Of a stretch of DNA of 64,000 bases, positions 29,072-38,104 are shown in pieces; the stretch's first letter is position 1; every line of letters starts with the position of its first letter. The position numbers and the translations under genes were made by a program. This stretch comes from Streptomyces tropicalis (GTDB taxonomy: Bacteria; Actinomycetota; Actinomycetes; Streptomycetales; Streptomycetaceae), in NCBI RefSeq assembly GCF_029269835.1, contig NZ_JARJBB010000005.1:248001-312000 (forward strand), read 5' to 3'. The notes beneath the pieces are model-generated. The model saw only the letters and a program-made list of their open reading frames with translations. It did no database searches and was not told the DNA's origin.

Positions 29072-30250
29072 ATGAGACGTGGAACGGGCGGTACCCGCTT
29101 ACGGCGTCCGGCGGCCGGCCTGGCCGCCCTGGTGCTCGCCGTCGTGGCGCTGGCGGCCGGCGGAGCGCCGGCCCAGGCGGCCAAGGCCCGGGCGGACGGC
29201 CGGGCCTTGGCCGCGACGGTGGACCTGTCGCGCTGGATGGGCGACATGCACGGCTATCTGGACGGCCTGCCGCTGAACCGGATCGCGATGCCCGGCAGTC
29301 ATGACTCCGGCAGCTGGAGCATCCCGGCCGACCCCGGGTTGTGCACGAGCGGCTGGTCCTACGGCGTGGCCTCCGTGGATCCGCGGCTGGCCGCCAGCAT
29401 CTCCCGCTCCCAGAGGGGCAGTCTGACCGACCAGCTCGATCAGGGCGCGCGCTACCTCGACCTGCGGCTGTGCTTCGAGGGCGGGCAGTGGAGGACCTTC
29501 CACGGCGCTCCGATGGGCGGGCTGTTCTTCGGCGACGCGACCGGTGAGGCGGCCTCGCTCAAGCGCTGGGTCGACGCGCACCCCTCGGAGGTCGTGGTCC
29601 TCAGCGTGTCGGAGGCCGCCCCTGCGGGCACCGACGCCTCGCAGCCGCTGACCCGGCTGAGGGACCTGTTCGGCAGTCGCGTGGCCATCCGGTCGGAGCT
29701 GTCCCCGACCTCCACCTACGGCGACTTCGTCAAGGCCGGGAAGAACGTCGTCCTCATCGACGGCTCGTCCGCGGTCGACCGGCCCTGGGCCTGGCATGCG
29801 GACAGCATGTCCGACCGCGGGAGCTACCCGGCGGGAGATCCGTCCTGGTGGGAGATCGTCAAGTCCTTCTTCAAGGGCAGCCCGCCGCAGCAGGTCTACG
29901 ACCAGACGCTGTCCCTGAACCAGGCGGCCCTGGCGCGGGACCCGGGGGCGGACGCCGGCCGTTTCTTCGTGCTGTCGAGCATCGTCCAGCCCGACCTGCA
30001 GATCCCCCAGCTGGCCCTGATCCGGCTGCTGTCCCCCTTCTTCCCGGCCTCCGTCCGCGACAACTACCTCATGTACCTGGCCAACGGGCTGAACCCGCAG
30101 CTGGCCGCCAGACTGCGGTCGGACTGGCGGGCACCGGCGCTCGCCCGCCACCTCAACATCGTGGCGATCGACGACCTCGGCGACCGGCCGCAGGGCGATC
30201 TCCAGCGCGCCGTGATCGACTTCAACACCGTCCCGGGCCGGACCGGGTGA
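29072..30250 (+). CDS. Secreted phosphatidylinositol-specific phospholipase C-like protein
   Basis: The 392-residue product begins with a signal peptide (LAALVLAVVALAAGGAPAQA). The PI-PLC X domain follows: AMPGSHDSGSWS contains the first catalytic His, SLTDQLDQGARYLDLRL the active-site Asp/Arg strand, and WRTFHGAP the second His. It would act outside the cell on phosphoinositides or related phosphodiesters. The C-terminal 120 residues (from about SLNQAALARDPGADAG) are less familiar. A clear aaggagg ribosome site precedes the ATG. Confidence 0.85.
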   Translation: MRRGTGGTRLRRPAAGLAALVLAVVALAAGGAPAQAAKARADGRALAATVDLSRWMGDMHGYLDGLPLNRIAMPGSHDSGSWSIPADPGLCTSGWSYGVASVDPRLAASISRSQRGSLTDQLDQGARYLDLRLCFEGGQWRTFHGAPMGGLFFGDATGEAASLKRWVDAHPSEVVVLSVSEAAPAGTDASQPLTRLRDLFGSRVAIRSELSPTSTYGDFVKAGKNVVLIDGSSAVDRPWAWHADSMSDRGSYPAGDPSWWEIVKSFFKGSPPQQVYDQTLSLNQAALARDPGADAGRFFVLSSIVQPDLQIPQLALIRLLSPFFPASVRDNYLMYLANGLNPQLAARLRSDWRAPALARHLNIVAIDDLGDRPQGDLQRAVIDFNTVPGRTG

Positions 30251-30656
30251 TCCGCTCCGTCGGGTCCGAGTGAGGGCTGTGCCCGGCAGGACCGGTGACC
30301 GTCCCCGGCGCCCTGCGGACCCCGGGTGCGGGTCCTCAGGTCGCCGGGCTCCGGGTGCGGGTCCGCAGGTCGCCGGTCGCCGGTCGCCGGGATCCGGGAT
30401 CCCGGATCCCGGATCCCGGGGGCACCGGACCTCGGATGCCAAGGCCGACGGGCCGCACGGTCCCGCCAGGCACAGGGCTCGACGTCCGGAGGCGGTCGCG
30501 CGCGGTGCGGCCGGGCCACGGGGCGTGCGGCGCACCGGGGGCGTGTGCGGTGCTCCCGGCGTCGCTGCGTGGTTGGCTGGTGTACGGCGGCCGGGACCGG
30601 CGGCGGTCCGCCGCGGCCGCCGGTCCACGCAGGCCCCCAGGATGCGGAGAACACGT
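30251..30656. repeat. Gap with short tandem and palindromic repeats
   Basis: The gap after the PLC gene contains repeated gtcgccg units (about 30370-30389) and, at 30386-30420, overlapping gggatccc palindromes that can fold into several alternative hairpins and may end the PLC transcript. No gene is supported here. Confidence 0.6.
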
Positions 30657-31614
30657 ATGAGCGACACCGTCGGCGTCCGCGAACTGAACCGGGCGACGCT
30701 GGAACGGCAGCTCCTGCTGCGCCGTGACAGCCGGCCGGTCGGCGACGTGATCGCGCAGGTGGTCGCCCTGCAGGCGCAGGCGCCCAACGCCCCGTACGTC
30801 GGCCTGTGGTCGCGGGTCGAGGACTTCCGCAGGACGGACCTGACGCGTCTGATGGAGGACCGGCAGGCGGTGCGTGCCACCATGCTGCGGGCCACGCTCC
30901 AGCTCGTCACCGCGCGGGACTACCTCGGGCTGCGCGGTCCCCTGCGGCCCGCGCTGGTCCGGACGATGCGCGGCTTCACTCACGCTCCGCTGTCATCTGC
31001 CCGTGGTGCAGAAGCCTCCCGGCGGCACCTGGGGGTCGGGCTCCCGCGCGACGTACGTCGACGCCGAGGACTGGCTCGGCGCCCCGCCCACCGAGGAGCC
31101 GGATCAGACCGGTCTGATCCGCCGCCACCTGGCCGCCTTCGGCCCGGCGACCGCGAAGGACGTCCAGGTGTGGTCCGGGCTGACCGGACTGGGCCCGGTG
31201 CTCGCGCGGCTGCGGACAGAGCTGACCGTGCTGCGGGCCGAAGACGGCACCGAGTTGTTCGACCTGCCGGACGCCACCGTGCCCGACGCGGAGACGCCCG
31301 CTCCGGTGCGGCTGCTGCCGGAGTGGGACAACGTCCTGCTGTCCCACCACGACCGAGGCCGGGTGGTTCCGGCGGAGTACCGCTCCCGGGTCTTCCGCCC
31401 GGGCGGCCGCGTCCTGCCCACGGTGCTGCTCGACGGGTTCGTCGGCGGGGTGTGGCGCCTGCGGAACGAGCGGTCCGGTGCCCGGCTCACCGTGGAGCTG
31501 TTCCGCGAGCCGGGCGCGGGCGACCGGGACGCGGTGGCGGCGGAGGCCGAGCGTCTGCTCGCGTTCGTCACGGGCGGACCGGGCCGGCCGGTGGAGGTCG
31601 TCGTCACGGACTGA
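30657..31614 (+). pseudogene. Winged-helix DNA-binding (AlkZ-like, HTH_42) protein with internal deletion
   Basis: The first 330 bases read RELNRATLERQLLLRR, VVALQAQAPNAPYVGLWSR, DRQAVRATMLRATLQLV, the usual N-terminal pattern of the HTH_42/AlkZ-like family. After MRGF the frame breaks at about 30976-30995. In another frame the text resumes with LPVVQKPPGGTWG, TYVDAEDWLG and later LLPEWDNVLLSHHDR and VLLDGFVGGVW, the family's C-terminal half. The 60-70 residues that normally join the parts are missing, so a deletion with a frameshift has inactivated the gene. Some relatives are DNA glycosylases that unhook crosslinks. Confidence 0.75.
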
Positions 31615-31618
31615 ACCG

Positions 31619-31939
31619 GCGGAGGGCTACGCCGACCTGCTGATCCTCGACGAGCCCAGCTCGGGCCTGGACCGGGAGGCCGAGCACCAGGTGCACCGCA
31701 CCCTCGGCCGTCACCGCCGGGGGCGGGCCGCCCAGCTGGTCTCGCACCGCCTGGGGACCCTGCGGGAGGCCGACTCCATCGCCCTTCTGGTCGACGGCCG
31801 GATCGCCGAGCGGGGCTCGCACGACGCACTGATGTCCCTTCAGAACAGGGACTGCGCACGGCTTTTCGGCCTCCAGGCAGCAGGATACGCCGCGCCGGGA
31901 GAGCGGGCGGCAACGGCCGCGGCGGAGGCCGCCTCGTGA
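31619..31939 (+). pseudogene. 3' stump of an ABC transporter ATPase
   Basis: The fragment starts just before Walker B (LLILDEPSSGLD), continues with LVSHRLGTLREADSIALLVDG and GSHDALM, and ends with RLFGLQAAGY, the C-terminus of exporter-type ABC ATPases. The membrane part, Walker A and signature motif are absent; the sequence directly upstream belongs to the winged-helix remnant. Its end overlaps the signal peptidase start by 4 bases, so the original operon order is kept. Confidence 0.75.
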
Positions 31940-32436
31940 ACCGGACGGAGACGGAGGACGGGCGTATGACGCGTGCCCTGCGCACGGCGACGGCCCTGGG
32001 CGCGGGCGTGCTCTGCGCCGCACTGGGCCTGCTGCGTTCGCGCCTCGCGCTCTTCCGGGTGACCGGTTCGAGCATGGCCCCGGCCGTCGCGGACGGCGAT
32101 CGGCTGCTGGTCCGCCGCACCGCGCGGGTGCGCCACGGCGACGCGGTGGTCTTCCGCGATCCCTTCCCGCTCGGCGACGGCGACGAGGCACTCGCCCGTC
32201 TGGTCAAGCGGGTCTCCGCACTGCCCGGCGACCCCGTGCCGCCGGAGGTGCGCGGTGTCGTCGGCGCCCCCGTGGGCGGCCGGGTGCCACCGGGCTCCCT
32301 CGTCGTCCGCGGGGACGCCGTCCGCACCCAGGACTCCCGCCACTTCGGCCACGTCGCCGAGTCCGCCCTGCTCGGCGTGGTCCTCACCCGTCCCGCGAGG
32401 GCCGCCCGCCGCCGCGTCCGCGGCCCGCGAAAATGA
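31936..32436 (+). CDS. S26-family signal peptidase-like protein
   Basis: The 166-residue protein has one N-terminal membrane helix (about residues 13-35), the catalytic Ser in TGSSMAPAV, a VVFRDP strand, the catalytic Lys in LVKRVSALPGD and the box GDAVRTQDSRHFG. It is shorter than housekeeping SipW/X-Z enzymes. The GTG start overlaps the end of a truncated ABC exporter gene; an S26 enzyme beside an exporter suggests maturation of a dedicated secreted peptide, but that exporter is now broken. Confidence 0.82.
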   Translation: MNRTETEDGRMTRALRTATALGAGVLCAALGLLRSRLALFRVTGSSMAPAVADGDRLLVRRTARVRHGDAVVFRDPFPLGDGDEALARLVKRVSALPGDPVPPEVRGVVGAPVGGRVPPGSLVVRGDAVRTQDSRHFGHVAESALLGVVLTRPARAARRRVRGPRK

Positions 32437-32504
32437 GGGGTCGGGACCGCGACCGCCCTGCTATCTTCCTCGCGACCGTGACACCGCCCGAGGAGGTGAG
32501 ACCC

Positions 32505-32564
32505 GTGAACGCAGGAACCGTGTGGGTGCTCCCCCTCGCCGTCATGGTCGGGCGGACGACGTAG
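32505..32564 (+). CDS. Possible 19-residue ORF with strong ribosome site
   Basis: GTG preceded by gaggaggtgag opens a 19-codon frame, MNAGTVWVLPLAVMVGRTT, which is hydrophobic in the middle. A TATCTT -10 candidate lies at 32462. It could be a leader peptide for the hydrolase gene that starts 51 bases later, the first codons of a lost membrane protein, or a short membrane peptide linked to the S26 enzyme. Confidence 0.4.
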   Translation: MNAGTVWVLPLAVMVGRTT

Positions 32565-32615
32565 GTGTCGCCGGGAGCGCCTCGGAAGCAAGGCACTCCC
32601 GAAAGGCAACACCTC

Positions 32616-33449
32616 ATGAAGACACTGCAGTTCACCGCGGAAACGACGTCGGACGGCGTCCGCGCACGCGACTTCGCCGTCGACGGGGTCCCCGGGGTGC
32701 TCTGGTCGCCCGCATCCGTCACCGGTACGGCCGGTCCTGCGCCCCTGGTGCTGATGGGCCACGGCGGCGGCACCCACAAGAAGGCGCCGGCCATGTCGGG
32801 CCGGGCGCACCGCCTCGTCACCGGCTGCGGGTTCCACGTCGCCGTCATCGACGCACCCGGTCACGGCGGCCGGCCGCGCACCGCGCACGACGAGCGTGAG
32901 ATCGCGACGATGCAGAGGGCGATGGCGGCGGGTGAGCCGGTCGGCCCGATCGTCGTCCGCTACAACGCCCACCTCGCCGAGCGCGCCGTGCCGGAGTGGC
33001 TGGCGGTCCTGGACGCGCTCCAGGAACTGCCGGAGATCGGCCCCGGCGGGCCGGTCGGCTACTTCGGCCTGAACATGGGCACCGCGATCGGCGTGCCTCT
33101 GACGGCAGCCGAACCCAGGATCACCGCCGCGGTCTTCGGCATGTTCTGGCACGACCCCCTGGCCGACACGGCGCGGCGGATCACCGTCCCGGTCGAGTAC
33201 GTGCTCCAGTGGGACGACGAGCACATCCCGCGCTCCTCCGGTCTCGCGCTGTTCGACGCCTTCGCCTCGAAGGACAAGACGTTGCACGCCAACGCGGGCC
33301 GGCACAAGGAGGTTCCGCGGTTCGAGGCCGACAGCGCGGTCCGCTTCTTCGCCCGGCACCGCCGCCGCGGGATCCGGATGTGCCAGCGGGGGCGCCCCCG
33401 CGCACTCCGTCTCCGTCAGCCGCCCTTGGAGAGGGAGAGGCCGGCGTAG
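32616..33449 (+). CDS. Alpha/beta hydrolase with nucleophile Ser replaced by Asn
   Basis: The 277-residue protein has the hydrolase fold: the oxyanion region LVLMGHGGGTHK, a DAPGHGG loop, and the nucleophile elbow at about residue 150 reading GYFGLNMGT, where the family has GLSMG. The single codon AAC in place of AGC removes the catalytic Ser. Asp (WDDEH) and His (RHKEVPRF) of the triad region are still present. The last 11 codons overlap the convergent serine hydrolase gene, and the tail past FFARH looks like read-through beyond the normal end. The protein may be inactive or have another function. Confidence 0.8.
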   Translation: MKTLQFTAETTSDGVRARDFAVDGVPGVLWSPASVTGTAGPAPLVLMGHGGGTHKKAPAMSGRAHRLVTGCGFHVAVIDAPGHGGRPRTAHDEREIATMQRAMAAGEPVGPIVVRYNAHLAERAVPEWLAVLDALQELPEIGPGGPVGYFGLNMGTAIGVPLTAAEPRITAAVFGMFWHDPLADTARRITVPVEYVLQWDDEHIPRSSGLALFDAFASKDKTLHANAGRHKEVPRFEADSAVRFFARHRRRGIRMCQRGRPRALRLRQPPLERERPA

Positions 33450-34771
33450 ACCTGGTCGAGGACGGCGGGCAGCAGGGCGTTGGCCGTGGTGCGGCCGTCG
33501 GGCGACAGGGTCAGGCCGGTCCAGATCACGAGTGTGACACCGTGCTCGGGGTCGTGCCCGATGAAGGAGTTGAAGCCGGGCAGTTCGCCGCCGTGGTAGT
33601 ACATCGCCGCGTGCGGGCCGAAGCGCTGGTACGAGATGCCGAGGCCGTACTTCCGCCCGGCCGGCGCGGCGGGGTCCTCGGGCCGCGGACTGTTCCGCCA
33701 CACCCGCTGGTACACGGGGCCGAGGACCTTGCCCGTCACCAGCGCCCGGATCCACGTGGCCAGGTCGTCGGCGGTGGACACGACGCCGCCGGCCGCGGTG
33801 GCGTAGGACGGGTTCTGGTGGGTGTAGTCCAGCGGCGCGAGCCTCCCGGAGCGGGCCGCGGCCTGCATCGCAGCGGGGTAGGGCCGGTCGACCAGCGCGT
33901 AGGCCGTACCGCCGTACATGTAGCCGTGGGCGTAGGGGGCGGGCAGGGACACGTCGTGGGCGTCGGGCAGGGACGTTCCCGTCAGGCCGAGGGGGGCGAA
34001 CAGCCGGTCCTGGAACTGGCGGGCCAGCGGGCGGCCGCCGGCCTTCTCGGCGACGAGGCCGAGCAGCAGGTAGTTCGTGTTGCTGTACTCGTAGGAGGTG
34101 CCGGGAGCGAAGTTCGGCGGGTGCCGGAAGGCGAGGTCGAGCATCTGCCGCGGGGTGAAGGACCGGCCGGGGTCGGCGTCCAGGGCGGCCGCCAGTTCGG
34201 GTGCCGCGGTGTAGTCGTACAGGCCGCTGCGCATCGTGAGCAGCTCGGCGAGGGTGATGTGCTCACCGCCCGGCACCCCGGGGACGTAGGCGGACACCGG
34301 GTCGTCCAGCCGGAGGCGGCCCTCCTGGGCGAGGAGGGTGATGAGCGCCGCGGTCATGGTCTTGGTGTTGGAGGCGATCCTGATGTGGTCCGCGGTGGTG
34401 GGCGACCGGTCCGCGCCCCGCTCCGCGGTGCCGACGCCGACACGGAAGGTCCCCTGCGGGGTGCGGAGCAGGACCACCGCGCCCGGGACCATGAGCCGGT
34501 GGGCCGCCTGCTCGACCACGGACCGCAACGCGGCGGGGTCGATGCGCCGCAGGTCCGACGGGCCGGGATCGGCGGTTCGCACCGCGGCGGAGGCGGTCGG
34601 CCGGGCGGGCCCGGCGGGACGGGCCGCCGTCGCGGGCGCGTCCGGCGCGTGCGCGGGGCCCGCGCCGGGCGGCAGGGCCCACCCGGCGACGAGCAGGGGC
34701 ACGCACGCCACCGCCAGGGACAGGCGGCGCGAACGGCCCGGGGCGTCGCCGCCGGCTCGATCAGGTCTCAT
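33416..34771 (-). CDS. Secreted class C beta-lactamase/DD-peptidase family serine hydrolase
   Basis: The 451-residue product has a signal peptide (LSLAVACVPLLVAGWALPPGAGPAHA) and all three motifs of the family: SNTK at about residue 130 (SxxK), YSN in YEYSNTNY, and HGG in YYHGGELPGFNS. Related enzymes are D-Ala-D-Ala carboxypeptidases, esterases and beta-lactamases. The ATG at 34771 puts the signal peptide at the N-terminus; longer in-frame starts do not. The AT-rich stretch at 34790-34815 is probably its promoter. Confidence 0.87.
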   Translation of the reverse strand: MRPDRAGGDAPGRSRRLSLAVACVPLLVAGWALPPGAGPAHAPDAPATAARPAGPARPTASAAVRTADPGPSDLRRIDPAALRSVVEQAAHRLMVPGAVVLLRTPQGTFRVGVGTAERGADRSPTTADHIRIASNTKTMTAALITLLAQEGRLRLDDPVSAYVPGVPGGEHITLAELLTMRSGLYDYTAAPELAAALDADPGRSFTPRQMLDLAFRHPPNFAPGTSYEYSNTNYLLLGLVAEKAGGRPLARQFQDRLFAPLGLTGTSLPDAHDVSLPAPYAHGYMYGGTAYALVDRPYPAAMQAAARSGRLAPLDYTHQNPSYATAAGGVVSTADDLATWIRALVTGKVLGPVYQRVWRNSPRPEDPAAPAGRKYGLGISYQRFGPHAAMYYHGGELPGFNSFIGHDPEHGVTLVIWTGLTLSPDGRTTANALLPAVLDQVYAGLSLSKGG

Positions 34772-34951
34772 GACTGCACCACAAGATGGGGACAAATGAC
34801 CTGATTTTATCATTCTTTGACGTGCACAACCGCCGGTGACCGGGGTGCACGGGGCGTCCTGGAGCGGCACGGCACGCGGCGTCGGGGGCGCGCGGGACAC
34901 GTCCGCGGGGACATCCGGCGCCACCCCGGAAGCAGCACGGGGCACCCTGAA

Positions 34952-35058
34952 GCGGTCGTCCGGTGCGGCTCCGGCTGGGGCAGTCGCCCGGTGCGGCTCC
35001 GGCCGGGGCGGTCGTCCGGTGCGGCTCCGGCCGGAGCGGTCGCCCGGTGCGGCTCCGG
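34952..35058. repeat. 28-bp tandem repeat, nearly four units
   Basis: Units beginning ccggtgcggctccgg recur at 34960, 34988, 35016 and 35044 with small changes in the second half. They lie in the 562-base gap between the divergent serine hydrolase and galactosidase genes. I see no other gene in that gap. Confidence 0.85.
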
Positions 35059-35256
35059 AGACTCGCGGGCGAGGGGATCCACCCGGCCCCGGGACCGTGG
35101 GCCCGGTCCGCGGCCGGTGCCGCCGCGCCGGCCCGGAGGCCCCGCAGCGGGGCCCCGGCGGGCCTCCCCCGTCAGCGGATCACGCCCGGCGGCCGCGCGT
35201 CGCGGCCGCGCCTCCGCACCCTCGGAACCACCCCGGAAACCGCACACCACGCCTCT

Positions 35257-35284
35257 TGTATGCGCTTTCTGTATGCGCTTACAG
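35257..35284 (+). promoter_or_regulatory. LacI-type operator with direct repeat before the galactosidase
   Basis: tgtatgcgctt occurs twice, 13 bases apart, and the second copy extends into the near-palindrome CTGTATGCGCTTACAG with the central GC step of LacI-family sites. It lies about 50-75 bases upstream of the ATG, where a repressor would act. No LacI gene is adjacent. Confidence 0.55.
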
Positions 35285-35333
35285 TAGCGCCGCCTCCTGG
35301 CCACCCCCCAACCTCCCCCGACTTGGAGCCGCC

Positions 35334-37883
35334 ATGACGCACCACCTGTCCCCGGGCCGCAGAACCGTCCTCGGCGGGCTCGCCGCCGGCGCGGCCGCCG
35401 CGGCCGGAGGTCTGCCCGTCGCGACCGCCGCCGCGGCGGCGGAGCCCCGGGCCGCCGCCTCCTCCGCGGCCCCGCGCAGGGCCGGAGCCGTGGTCACCTA
35501 CCGGGACAAGCAGTTGCTCGTCGACGGCAGGCCCACGATCGTCCTGGCCGGGGAGATCCACTACTTCCGGCTCAAGCGGGGCGACTGGCAGTCCCGGCTC
35601 GACCTGGCCAAGGCGGCGGGCCTCAACACCATCGCCACGTACATCCCGTGGATGTGGCACGAGTTGCCCGACGGGTCCCTGGACGTCACCGGGCACAGCC
35701 GTCCCGAGCGCGACCTCGGAGCCTTCCTCGACCTGTGCGTCGCGAACGGCTTCCATGTGATCGCGCGTCCGGGACCGTTCACCATGGCCGAGCTCAAGGG
35801 CGAGGGCATTCCTGCCCGGGTGCGCCGGGAGCACCCGGAGATCAACACCAAGGGCTGGAACGGCGATCCGGGCACGGCCCAGCAGGTGGACTACCTCGCC
35901 CCCGCCTTCCTCAAGGAGGCCCGGCGCTGGTACGACACCGTCGTCCCCGTGATCGCGAAGCGGCTGCCGGGCCACGGCCGGCCGGGTGTGATCGGCGTGC
36001 AGCTCGACAACGAGGTCGGCATGCTCGCCTGGGTCAGCAACGGCCCGGACCTGACGGACCACACCGCGAAGGACTTCGACGCCTGGCTGCGGCACACCTA
36101 CGGCGACCGCCTCGCGGACCGCTACCCCTTCGCCGGCGCCGCGCTCCCCGCGCGCCTCGCGGCCGTCCGCGCCCCGAAGGACGGGTACGCGGCGGCGCTC
36201 ATGCACGACCTCGGGGTCTTCTTCCGCGGCCGCCACGCCGAGTACATCAGGACGCTGCGCGGCTGGGCCGAGGAGAACGGCATCACGGGAATCCCGTTCG
36301 CGGTCAACATCCACGGCACCGGCGGCGGGCACGGGGCCTCCTTCCCCATCGGCATCAGCCAGCTCATGGAGAGCTACGCCGGGGTGCCCGGGATGATCTC
36401 CGGGTCGGACATGTACCTCAACGACCTGACGGTCAACAACGTGACCGACCTGTACGTGATGAACGCCTTCATGGACGCCGTGCACGACCGGCACCAGCCG
36501 CTGGCCTCACTGGAGTTCGACGCGGGCAGCGGCGACTACGGAGAGGACAAGGACGCGCAGATCGGCCCCTCCGGGCTGGACCTGAAGACCCGGCTGTGCC
36601 TGGCGCAGGGGCACCGGCTGCTCAACTACTACCTGTTCGCGGGCGGGTTCAACCCCAAGCTCGACAAGCCGGTCGGCGACGGCAACGACCGGATCGGCAT
36701 CACCGGCGAACGGCACGGTTTCGCCGCGCCGGTGACCCCGGAGGGCACGAAGGGGATCACGTACGACTCGACCCGGAGCACCCTCGCCGCGGTGAACGCG
36801 CTGGCGCCCGTCCTGGCGACCATGCGGCCGCAGACCGACGGGGTGTCCCTCGGCTTCGTGCCGGACCACTACCTGACGGAGTACCGTCCGCCGGGCAGCG
36901 ACACGGTGCAGCGGGTGCTGAGCGACCTGGAGCCCGCACGCGGGTTCGGCCCCCGCGGCTCCCTGACCCGCGCCCTGCTCTTCGGCGGCGTCCGCTACGA
37001 CAGCGTCGACCTCCAGGCGGGGGACCTCGACCCACGGCGGGTACCGGTGCTGGCCCTGGCGAGCGGTGAGCACCTGGACGCGAAGCTCCAGCAGCGCCTG
37101 GTGACCTACGTACGGTCCGGGGGGCGGCTGCTGCTGTCGGGCAGACTGCCGGTGAAGGACATGGCCGACGGGGCGTGCACCGTGCTCGCCGACGCACTGG
37201 GCCTGTCGGGGGGCCGGACCCTCACCGACGCCGACCGGTTCTGGCTCTCCGTCACCGGGCACGGCTGGGCCGCCGGCCGGCCCGAGGTGCGGGTGCCCAA
37301 CGCCCAGCTGTGGCGGGCCGATCGGGGCAGCACGGTGCTGCGGGAGGTGTCCACGGGTGAGGGATGCGCCTTCGACGTGCCGCTCGGGCGGGGCAGCGCC
37401 GTGGTGGTCACCACCGCCTACCCGTGCGACCTGGTCTTCTGGGGCGCGGCGCTCAAGGCGCTCGGCGCCGCACCGGGGCTGGCGCACTCGGCCGTCACGG
37501 CCCCCGGCGTCTTCTTCCTCACCACGCGGAACGCGGACGGCGGCCGCCTGCTGCACGCCTTCAACACCACGTCCGGATACGCCCAGTCGGTAACGGTCAG
37601 CGAGCGCGGGAAGGCGCTGTTCGGGGGTGCGGCGCTGCATCTGGCCGGCCGCAGCGCGGCGATGCTGCCCCTGGACCTGAAGGTGGGCGGGCTCCACCTG
37701 GCCCACGCCACCGCCGAGATCACCCGTGTCGGCGGCAGCGCGGTGTCGTTCCGGGCGCTCGGCGACGAGGCGGTCGTGGCCGTCGAGGGCAGGGCGGTGT
37801 GCGAAGGGGCCAAGGTGACGTCCGAGGGCGGCCGCACCCTGCTGCGCGTCCGCCGCCGGGAGTTCACCGTCCGACGCGGCTGA
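35334..37883 (+). CDS. Exported GH35 beta-galactosidase
   Basis: The 849-residue protein starts with a twin-arginine signal (SPGRRTVLGGLAAGAAAA). The catalytic barrel follows: ILAGEIHYFRL-like LAGEIHYFRLKRGDW, TYIPWMWHE, VIARPGPFTMAE, the acid/base Glu in GVQLDNEVG and the probable nucleophile Glu in LASLEFDAGSGDYG. The active-site motif deviates from the GH35 consensus (QVENEYG), so the exact linkage is uncertain. Beta-sandwich domains fill the C-terminal 350 residues. It probably hydrolyses beta-galactosides outside the cell, under LacI-type control. Confidence 0.87.
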   Translation: MTHHLSPGRRTVLGGLAAGAAAAAGGLPVATAAAAAEPRAAASSAAPRRAGAVVTYRDKQLLVDGRPTIVLAGEIHYFRLKRGDWQSRLDLAKAAGLNTIATYIPWMWHELPDGSLDVTGHSRPERDLGAFLDLCVANGFHVIARPGPFTMAELKGEGIPARVRREHPEINTKGWNGDPGTAQQVDYLAPAFLKEARRWYDTVVPVIAKRLPGHGRPGVIGVQLDNEVGMLAWVSNGPDLTDHTAKDFDAWLRHTYGDRLADRYPFAGAALPARLAAVRAPKDGYAAALMHDLGVFFRGRHAEYIRTLRGWAEENGITGIPFAVNIHGTGGGHGASFPIGISQLMESYAGVPGMISGSDMYLNDLTVNNVTDLYVMNAFMDAVHDRHQPLASLEFDAGSGDYGEDKDAQIGPSGLDLKTRLCLAQGHRLLNYYLFAGGFNPKLDKPVGDGNDRIGITGERHGFAAPVTPEGTKGITYDSTRSTLAAVNALAPVLATMRPQTDGVSLGFVPDHYLTEYRPPGSDTVQRVLSDLEPARGFGPRGSLTRALLFGGVRYDSVDLQAGDLDPRRVPVLALASGEHLDAKLQQRLVTYVRSGGRLLLSGRLPVKDMADGACTVLADALGLSGGRTLTDADRFWLSVTGHGWAAGRPEVRVPNAQLWRADRGSTVLREVSTGEGCAFDVPLGRGSAVVVTTAYPCDLVFWGAALKALGAAPGLAHSAVTAPGVFFLTTRNADGGRLLHAFNTTSGYAQSVTVSERGKALFGGAALHLAGRSAAMLPLDLKVGGLHLAHATAEITRVGGSAVSFRALGDEAVVAVEGRAVCEGAKVTSEGGRTLLRVRRREFTVRRG

Positions 37884-37892
37884 CCCTCCGGC

Positions 37893-37916
37893 CCCGGGCG
37901 CCGGCGGGCGCCCGGG
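37893..37916 (+). terminator. 10-bp stem-loop after the galactosidase
   Basis: cccgggcgcc and ggcgcccggg pair perfectly around a ggcg loop, 9 bases after the stop. Confidence 0.75.
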
Positions 37917-38104
37917 CGCGGGGCCGTCCGGCGTGCGGCCGGGCCGCCCCGCGCGGCCGGACGTGCGGTACCGGAATGCGACGGTGCCGCCCGCGCACCT
38001 GTCAAGAGGCGAATTACGGGGACTTCCCGCGCCGTTGAGTCTTCATGGAAAGTGATCCTCGTGTCGTCGTCGACCGACCGATCCGACCGAGGAGACCCCC
38101 CGCG

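Noticed and set aside
34952..35058. CRISPR array
   Set aside because: The 28-bp units are contiguous with no spacers, and no cas genes are present in the window.
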